Assembly: GCF_007830255.1 (NCBI RefSeq)
Contig: NZ_VLKG01000002.1
Coordinates: 310,001-374,000 of the forward strand
DNA: 64,000 bases
Direction of reading: 5' to 3'
From: Azomonas agilis
GTDB taxonomy: Bacteria; Pseudomonadota; Gammaproteobacteria; Pseudomonadales; Pseudomonadaceae
This document shows, in pieces, positions 58,148 through 64,000 of the stretch. The position numbers and the translations under genes were made by a program. The notes under the pieces are model-generated. The model was not told the origin of the DNA. It did not search any database and saw only the letters and a list, made by a program, of their open reading frames with translations. How positions within the stretch are numbered: the first letter of the stretch is position 1; every line of letters begins with the position of its first letter.

Positions 58148-59137
58148 TCACTGGGCGGCCAAAACGAGCGCGCCGGTCACCAGCAGGTTAATCAGGGTCA
58201 GAGGCAGGCAGACCTTCCAGCCAAAGGCCATCACTTGGTCATAACGCGGACGCGGTAAAGAAGCGCGCAGCAGGATGAACAGCATGATGAAGAAGCCGGT
58301 TTTCAGGGCAAACCACAGGAAGGGCACTTCCGGTAGCAGACCGAAGGGGCCATGCCAACCACCGAAGAACAGAGTCACCAACAGAGCCGACACCATCACG
58401 ATGCCGATGTACTCACCCACGAAGAACATGCCCCATTTCATACCGGCATATTCAATGTGGTAACCGTCGGCGATTTCCTGCTCCGCTTCGGGCTGGTCAA
58501 AGGGATGACGGTGGGTGACTGCCACGCCAGCGATGAAGAAGGTCGCAAAGCCCAGAATCTGCGGGATGATGAACCAGACATTTTGCGCCTGATAGTCCAC
58601 GATATCGCGCATATTGAACGAACCGACCTGCGCCACAATCCCCATCAGCGAGAGTCCTAAGAACACCTCGTAAGACAGGGTTTGTGCTGAAGCGCGCAAA
58701 GCACCGATCAGGGCAAATTTGTTGTTACTCGACCAACCGGCAAACAGCACCGCGTACACGGCCAAGCCCGCCATGGCGAAGAAGAACAACAGACCGATGT
58801 TCAGATCCGCAACGCCCCACGTCGGAGTGACAGGGATCACCACAAAGGCGATCAGCAAGGCACTCATAGCGACCACAGGGGCGAGGGTGAAGATCAGTTT
58901 ATCCACGAAGGGTGGATTCCAGTCTTCTTTGAAGAACATCTTCACCATGTCCGCGCCGAGCTGGAAGGCACCAAAGGGGCCAACTCGGTTCGGGCCATAG
59001 CGGTCTTGCCACAGGCCCAGCAGACGACGCTCTACCCAACTGAGCAGCGCACCGCACACCACCACCGCCAGCATGATGACCAGCGACTTCAGGATTTGAA
59101 TGACGATGTCCGCCATTTCCGGAGACAGCCAGCTCAT
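58148..59137 (-). CDS. nuoH: NADH-quinone oxidoreductase subunit H
   Basis: A 329-residue eight-helix subunit forming much of the quinone chamber. Conserved loops: [43 protein letters not shown] and [16 protein letters not shown] 59137 ([16 protein letters not shown], as in E. coli) is preferred over a start nine bases earlier; it has GGAG 8 bases upstream and overlaps the nuoG stop. Confidence 0.97.
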   Translation of the reverse strand: MSWLSPEMADIVIQILKSLVIMLAVVVCGALLSWVERRLLGLWQDRYGPNRVGPFGAFQLGADMVKMFFKEDWNPPFVDKLIFTLAPVVAMSALLIAFVVIPVTPTWGVADLNIGLLFFFAMAGLAVYAVLFAGWSSNNKFALIGALRASAQTLSYEVFLGLSLMGIVAQVGSFNMRDIVDYQAQNVWFIIPQILGFATFFIAGVAVTHRHPFDQPEAEQEIADGYHIEYAGMKWGMFFVGEYIGIVMVSALLVTLFFGGWHGPFGLLPEVPFLWFALKTGFFIMLFILLRASLPRPRYDQVMAFGWKVCLPLTLINLLVTGALVLAAQ

Positions 59138-61827
59138 TGCACGCACTCCTCAATCGCGTCGATGACCAGTCCTGCTTTAACAGGGATGGCGGAAATACCT
59201 ACTGGCAGTCCGATCAGGCCCGGTTGCAATTGCGTGCTGAGGTTCAGGGTGACGGTCAGCGATTGCGTGTCACTGCGCAGTTGAACCTGTGCGCCATCTT
59301 TCAAGCCCAAACGCTCGGCATCTTCGCTGGAAACCACAGCATAAGGCGCTGGAATGCGGCTTTGCATGACGGGTGTCAGGGCAGACATCTCACCGCTGCC
59401 AAAAATGTGGTGCACCGGTACGCTGATAAAACGTCCAGCTTCCGGTTGGTAGGCTGCACACACGCTGAACCAGTGGCTGTCTGCACCGCTAGGCTCAATC
59501 AAACGCACGCCGGGATCACCCGCGCGCAGATGGCCGCCCACTTCGTCTTGGAATTTGTTCCACGCCGAAGGCGAGTTCCAACCCGGAGCCCAAGCAAAGG
59601 GAATTTGCTGCCGCAGTTCTTGAGTACCGGAATAACCTTCCATGGAGAAGGCAAAGGCGGTGTCTTGATCCTGCGGAATGCGGGGCTCGTGGACGTTGAT
59701 CTTAGCGCGCATGGCAGTACGGCCACTGTAACGGAGCGGCTCGCGCGCCAGCTTCAGACCTTTAATCCGGAATGAGGCTTTGGGCGCTGCATCACGAATA
59801 CCGGCCAAGGCGGGCACCGCAGCGGCGCAGGCTTCGGTGGCGTGATCCAATAATGTCCAGTCGATGGCTTGGCCTTTCAGCGCTGAGCTGAGGCCATGCA
59901 ACCAACGCCAGCTTTCGCGTACTTGATCGCCGGGCTTGTAGAACGTGGGATCAAAGACTTGGAAGAAGCGTTGGGCGCGACCTTCTTGGCTGACCAGTGT
60001 ACCGTCGGCTTCCGCGAAGGTAGCGGCGGGCAACACAAACTGAGCTTTCTTCAAGGTCTCCGTTTGCTGATGATCCAGCACCACCAAGGTGGACACTTTG
60101 CTCAGTGCCTCGTCAACCCGTTGGGCATCCAGACGGCGGTAGAGATCATTTTCCAGCACGAACAGCGCATCAGCGGTGCTCAGGTCAAGAACGCTTTCTA
60201 ACGGCTTACCGCCCAGCAGCGCCAGACCCAGACTGTTGGCTTCAGGAACCACCAAGCTGATCGAGGCCGCTTTTTCACGGTTTTTCAGCGCTTTGGCGAT
60301 GTTGGCTGCGGCTTCCAGAATGGCGCGAGAACCCAAGGAGCTACCCGCTACCAACAACGGACGACGGGCGGCCAACAGGGACAGAGCCAAGCTTTGGGCT
60401 TGGGCCAGAACCTCATTGCTCAAACCTGTGACGACAGGCGCGGTGTTGTCGATGAAGTGCGCGACGGCAAAACCAAAGCGCGCCAGATCGGCTGGGGCAG
60501 CGTGCAGCGTGTCGGCTACGTCATCCAAGCGCGTTTCTTGGGTGCTGGCAATAAACACGGGATACAGCGCATTTTGGGCGACGTTTTTCACCGCCAAAGC
60601 GTGCCAATCCTGAATCTTCATACCGGCAGCGATTTCAGTCGCTTTGCCTTTAGCGGCTTGACGCACAGCCAAAGCAATCCGAGGCGCGGTTTGGGTCAGG
60701 TCTTCACCCAATACAAACACTGCGTCATGGGCTTCGACATCGCGCAGGGTAGAGGTGGGCAGCGGGCCGTTTTGCAGGATATCCAGCGTCAGCTCCAGCA
60801 GCTCTTGCTCAGATTGAGTCAAGCCGGTGGAGAAGTTCTCTGCGCCGACCAGCTCTTTAAGGGCATGGTTGCTTTCTAAGCTGGCACGCGGCGAGCCGAT
60901 ACCGACCAAACGGCGAGCTTTCAGGCGATCCGATAACCGAGCAAAGGCGGTATCAATGCTGAGGGCTTGGCCGTCCAACAGCACTTGGCGAGGACGATCT
61001 GTGCGGTTGACGTAGCCATAACCAAAGCGGCCACGGTCGCACAGGAAGTACTGGTTGACCTCACCGTTGAAGCGGTTTTCGATCCGACGCAGTTCGCCGT
61101 AGCGCTCACCGGGGCTGATGTTACAGCCGGTGGAGCAGCCGTGGCAGATGCTCGGCGCAAACTGCATGTCCCACTTGCGGTTGTAGCGCTCGGAGTGGGT
61201 TTTGTCGGTGAAGACACCGGTGGGGCAGACTTCGGTCAGGTTGCCGGAGAATTCGCTTTCCAGCACGCCGTCTTCAACGCGGCCAAAGTACACGTTGTCG
61301 TGAGCGCCATATACGCCCAGATCCGTGCCGCCGGCATAGTCTTTGTAGTAACGCACGCAGCGGTAGCAGGCGATGCAGCGGTTCATCTCATGGGCGACGA
61401 ACGGGCCGAGCTCCTGATTTTGGTGGGTACGTTTGGTGAAGCGATAACGGCGCTTGTTGTGGCCGGTCATCACCGTCATATCTTGCAGATGGCAGTGACC
61501 GCCTTCTTCGCAGACTGGGCAGTCGTGCGGGTGGTTGGTCATCAACCATTCAACAACACTGGCACGGAACTTCTTGGCTTCTTCGTCTTCGACGGAGATC
61601 CACATGTTGTCCTGTACCGGCGCCATGCAAGACATGACCAAGCGGCCGCGCTTGTCGTTTTCATCGTTGTACTGGGTAACAGCACATTGGCGGCACGAGC
61701 CGACACTGCCCAGCGAGGGGTGCCAGCAGAAGTAAGGCACATCGAGCCCGAGGGATAGACAAGCCTGTAACAGGTTGTCTGACCCATCGACCTCATAGGT
61801 TTTGCCGTCTATGTGAATAGTGGCCAT
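59134..61827 (-). CDS. nuoG: NADH-quinone oxidoreductase subunit G
   Basis: An 897-residue peripheral-arm subunit. The N-terminal ferredoxin region holds a [2Fe-2S] cluster ([17 protein letters not shown] ... C) and [4Fe-4S] clusters ([27 protein letters not shown]). The CHGCSTGC motif (cluster N7) is also present. The C-terminal molybdopterin-oxidoreductase-like domain is non-catalytic in complex I. Length is close to E. coli (908). Confidence 0.97.
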   Translation of the reverse strand: MATIHIDGKTYEVDGSDNLLQACLSLGLDVPYFCWHPSLGSVGSCRQCAVTQYNDENDKRGRLVMSCMAPVQDNMWISVEDEEAKKFRASVVEWLMTNHPHDCPVCEEGGHCHLQDMTVMTGHNKRRYRFTKRTHQNQELGPFVAHEMNRCIACYRCVRYYKDYAGGTDLGVYGAHDNVYFGRVEDGVLESEFSGNLTEVCPTGVFTDKTHSERYNRKWDMQFAPSICHGCSTGCNISPGERYGELRRIENRFNGEVNQYFLCDRGRFGYGYVNRTDRPRQVLLDGQALSIDTAFARLSDRLKARRLVGIGSPRASLESNHALKELVGAENFSTGLTQSEQELLELTLDILQNGPLPTSTLRDVEAHDAVFVLGEDLTQTAPRIALAVRQAAKGKATEIAAGMKIQDWHALAVKNVAQNALYPVFIASTQETRLDDVADTLHAAPADLARFGFAVAHFIDNTAPVVTGLSNEVLAQAQSLALSLLAARRPLLVAGSSLGSRAILEAAANIAKALKNREKAASISLVVPEANSLGLALLGGKPLESVLDLSTADALFVLENDLYRRLDAQRVDEALSKVSTLVVLDHQQTETLKKAQFVLPAATFAEADGTLVSQEGRAQRFFQVFDPTFYKPGDQVRESWRWLHGLSSALKGQAIDWTLLDHATEACAAAVPALAGIRDAAPKASFRIKGLKLAREPLRYSGRTAMRAKINVHEPRIPQDQDTAFAFSMEGYSGTQELRQQIPFAWAPGWNSPSAWNKFQDEVGGHLRAGDPGVRLIEPSGADSHWFSVCAAYQPEAGRFISVPVHHIFGSGEMSALTPVMQSRIPAPYAVVSSEDAERLGLKDGAQVQLRSDTQSLTVTLNLSTQLQPGLIGLPVGISAIPVKAGLVIDAIEECVQ

Positions 61828-61880
61828 GAGCGTCTCTTCCTACCCGCCGAAACGGGAATGGCTATATAAAAAGCGTTACC

Positions 61881-61906
61881 GGCCCGATGGACTACTGCCT
61901 CGGGCC
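61881..61906. repeat. Stem-loop in the nuoF-nuoG gap
   Basis: GGCCCGA and TCGGGCC pair over a 12-base loop inside the 88-base space between nuoF and nuoG, the largest gap in the visible operon. No T-tract. It may be an mRNA processing or stability element. Confidence 0.5.
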
Positions 61907-61915
61907 TAAACCGAA

Positions 61916-63220
61916 TCAGGCGAGGCCCGCCTCAAACTCGGCTCGGAAGTACTTGATCGCGCTGCCTAAAGGCTCGACCGCACCGGGTGCGTGGGCACAG
62001 AAGGTTTTGCCCGGGCCGCAGCTGCGTACTAAGTGTTCCAGTAGCTCGATGTCTCCTGGTTCGCCTTGGCCTTTTTCTAGGGCACGCAATATTTTTACGT
62101 TCCAAGGCAGACCGTCACGGCAAGGCGTACACCAGCCGCAAGACTCACGGGCGAAGAACTCTTCCATGTTGCGCAGCAGGGAAACCATATTGATGCTGGT
62201 ATCTACGGCTAGGGCGAGGCCTGTACCCATACGGGTGCCGACTTTGCCAATGCCACCGGCATACATGCTGGCTTCCAGATGTTCGGGCAGTAAGAAGCCT
62301 GTACCTGCGCCACCGGGCTGCCAGCACTTCAGGGTGTAGCCATCGCGCATACCACCGGCGAAATCTTCAAAGAGTTCGCGGGCGCTGATGCCGAAGGGTA
62401 CTTCCCAGATGCCGGGGGTTTTCACCTTGCCGGAGAAGCCCATGAGCTTGGTGCCCATGTCTTCACTGCCGGGACGGGCCAGCGACTTGTACCAATCCAC
62501 GCCGTTGAGGACGATGGCGGGCACGTTGTTCAGGGTTTCCACGTTGTTGACGCAGGTGGGTTTACCCCAAACACCGGCGGCGGCTGGGAACGGTGGCTTG
62601 GCGCGTGGGTTAGCACGGCGGCCTTCCAGCGAGTTAATCAGCGCAGTTTCTTCACCGCAGATGTAACGGCCAGCACCGGTGTGCACGAACAGCTCAAAGT
62701 CGAAGCCAGTGCCGAGAATGTTTTTCCCCAACAGGCCAGCGGCCTTGGCTTCATCGATGGCGCGGTTCAGGTTACGCGCTGCGTCGACGTATTCACCGCG
62801 CAGGAAGATGTAACCCCGGTAGGTTTTCAGCGCGCGCGCACTGATCAGCATGCCTTCAATCAATTGATGGGGCAGTTGCTCCATCAGCATGCGATCTTTC
62901 CAGGTGTTGGGCTCCATCTCATCCGCGTTACACAGCAGGTAACGGGTGGTGATGCTGTCATCGGCAGGCATCAGACCCCATTTCACGCCGGTGGGGAAGC
63001 CCGCACCGCCGCGACCTTTGAGGCCGGAGTCTTTCACTTGCTGCACGATGTCCGCTTGGGCCATTTCCAGCAAGGCTTTGCGGGCGGCAGCGTAACCGTT
63101 CTTCTGGCGGTATTCGTCCAGCCAAACGGGTTCGCCATCTGCGCGCAAGCGCCACGTCAGCGGATGGGTTTGCTCCTGACGGGCAGAGCTATTGATCGGG
63201 CCGAAGGATGCGAGTGTCAT
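61916..63220 (-). CDS. nuoF: NADH-quinone oxidoreductase subunit F
   Basis: A 434-residue subunit that binds NADH, FMN and the N3 [4Fe-4S] cluster. NADH/FMN motifs: [49 protein letters not shown]. The cluster ligands are in [12 protein letters not shown] with a distal Cys. The ATG overlaps the nuoE stop by four bases. Confidence 0.97.
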   Translation of the reverse strand: MTLASFGPINSSARQEQTHPLTWRLRADGEPVWLDEYRQKNGYAAARKALLEMAQADIVQQVKDSGLKGRGGAGFPTGVKWGLMPADDSITTRYLLCNADEMEPNTWKDRMLMEQLPHQLIEGMLISARALKTYRGYIFLRGEYVDAARNLNRAIDEAKAAGLLGKNILGTGFDFELFVHTGAGRYICGEETALINSLEGRRANPRAKPPFPAAAGVWGKPTCVNNVETLNNVPAIVLNGVDWYKSLARPGSEDMGTKLMGFSGKVKTPGIWEVPFGISARELFEDFAGGMRDGYTLKCWQPGGAGTGFLLPEHLEASMYAGGIGKVGTRMGTGLALAVDTSINMVSLLRNMEEFFARESCGWCTPCRDGLPWNVKILRALEKGQGEPGDIELLEHLVRSCGPGKTFCAHAPGAVEPLGSAIKYFRAEFEAGLA

Positions 63221-63717
63221 GGATATTGCTCCAGCAGGGCGGCCATCCCTTCGGGCGTAGCATTGCCGAAGGTGTCCTCGTCGATCATCAGGGCTGGGGC
63301 TTTGTCGCAGTTACCCAAGCAGCACACGGGCAGCAGGGTAAAGCGGCCATCGGCGGTGGTTTGACCCAAGCCAATGCCCAGCGCGTTCTGAACGCTTTCC
63401 AGCAGGGTTTCATGGCCGCCGATGTAGCAGGTCATGCTGTCGCACACACGGATGATGTGGCGACCCACTGGACTGCGGAAGATCTGGCTGTAGAAGGTTG
63501 CAACGCCTTCCACATCGCTGCCGGGAATGCCGAGGATGTCCGCAATGGCCGGAATAGCACCATCGGGAACCCAGCCCCGTGCTTTTTGCACGATCTTCAG
63601 CGCCTCAATAGAGGCCGCGCGTGGATCTTCGTAGTGGTGCATTTCGTGCTCGATGGCCGAGCGCTCGGTTTCGCTTAACACGAAACGGTCAGTCTGAATC
63701 AGTTCTGTCGGGCTCAT
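63217..63717 (-). CDS. nuoE: NADH-quinone oxidoreductase subunit E
   Basis: A 166-residue thioredoxin-like [2Fe-2S] subunit (cluster N1a). Ligands lie in [12 protein letters not shown] (two Cys) and [14 protein letters not shown] (two Cys). The helical N-terminal bundle is present. It starts two bases after the nuoCD stop. Confidence 0.97.
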   Translation of the reverse strand: MSPTELIQTDRFVLSETERSAIEHEMHHYEDPRAASIEALKIVQKARGWVPDGAIPAIADILGIPGSDVEGVATFYSQIFRSPVGRHIIRVCDSMTCYIGGHETLLESVQNALGIGLGQTTADGRFTLLPVCCLGNCDKAPALMIDEDTFGNATPEGMAALLEQYP

Positions 63718-63719
63718 GA

Positions 63720-64000
<281 letters not shown>

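Noticed and set aside
60967-61758. Open frame of about 260 codons on the plus strand inside nuoG
   Set aside because: Alanine/valine-rich mirror of nuoG codons without motif or ribosome-binding site; several similar antisense frames occur throughout the nuo genes.

Overview
This window is a chromosomal stretch of a gammaproteobacterium. The gene order points to the Oceanospirillales/Pseudomonadales side: rng-yhdP-nit-tldD-yjgA-pmbA, then ptsO-rapZ-ptsN-hpf-rpoN-lptBAC-kdsCD facing mlaFEDCB-ibaG-murA-hisG-hisD-hisC, then an algW/degS-type protease, and a fused nuoCD. No rRNA, tRNA, CRISPR array, transposase or integrase was seen. The genus cannot be fixed from the sequence alone.

Layout. (1) 1-10.1 kb: RNase G (5' truncated), the giant YhdP/AsmA-like envelope protein, a nitrilase-fold amidase, the TldD/TldE(PmbA) protease pair, DarP/YjgA and a DUF4136 lipoprotein. 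(2) 10.1-17.1 kb, minus strand: nitrogen-PTS genes (NPr, RapZ, EIIA-Ntr), HPF, sigma-54, and the LPS export (LptBAC) and Kdo synthesis (KdsC, KdsD) genes. (3) 17.4-22.1 kb, plus strand: the Mla phospholipid-transport operon, the BolA-like IbaG and MurA. (4) 22.1-27.3 kb: hisG (short form), hisD, hisC, a DegS/AlgW-like periplasmic protease and a Nif3-like protein. (5) 27.4-30.7 kb: sulfate activation, cysD and fused cysNC, split by a four-helix-bundle (S23/IVS-type) gene lying between long inverted repeats. (6) 31.7-45.2 kb: a molybdenum-cofactor supercluster (moeA; moaEDCBA; mobA, mobB) that encloses a YdeP/FdhF-type molybdoenzyme, its sulfurtransferase FdhD, an OFA-family MFS transporter with an unlisted 51-residue membrane partner, and a LysR regulator. 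It is interrupted by ppiC and an AT-rich lone DUF262 gene. (7) 45.3-51.7 kb: an accessory stretch with a GT-D-type glycosyltransferase, folX-folM (monapterin), a MioC-like flavodoxin, small and hypothetical genes, a PsiE-like membrane protein, nfuA, queD and a Cys-rich unknown. (8) 51.9-64 kb: the complex I operon from nuoCD (partial) through nuoN, closed by a strong intrinsic terminator.

The genes combine into a few systems: outer-membrane construction and lipid homeostasis (Lpt, Kds, Mla, YhdP), respiration (Nuo), Moco-dependent oxidation of an unknown substrate, sulfate assimilation and histidine synthesis. The most unusual structure is the IVS-like cassette inside the cysD-cysNC operon. 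Next are the orphan DUF262 gene, the transporter's small partner and the perfect 13-bp dyad within the molybdoenzyme/transporter unit.
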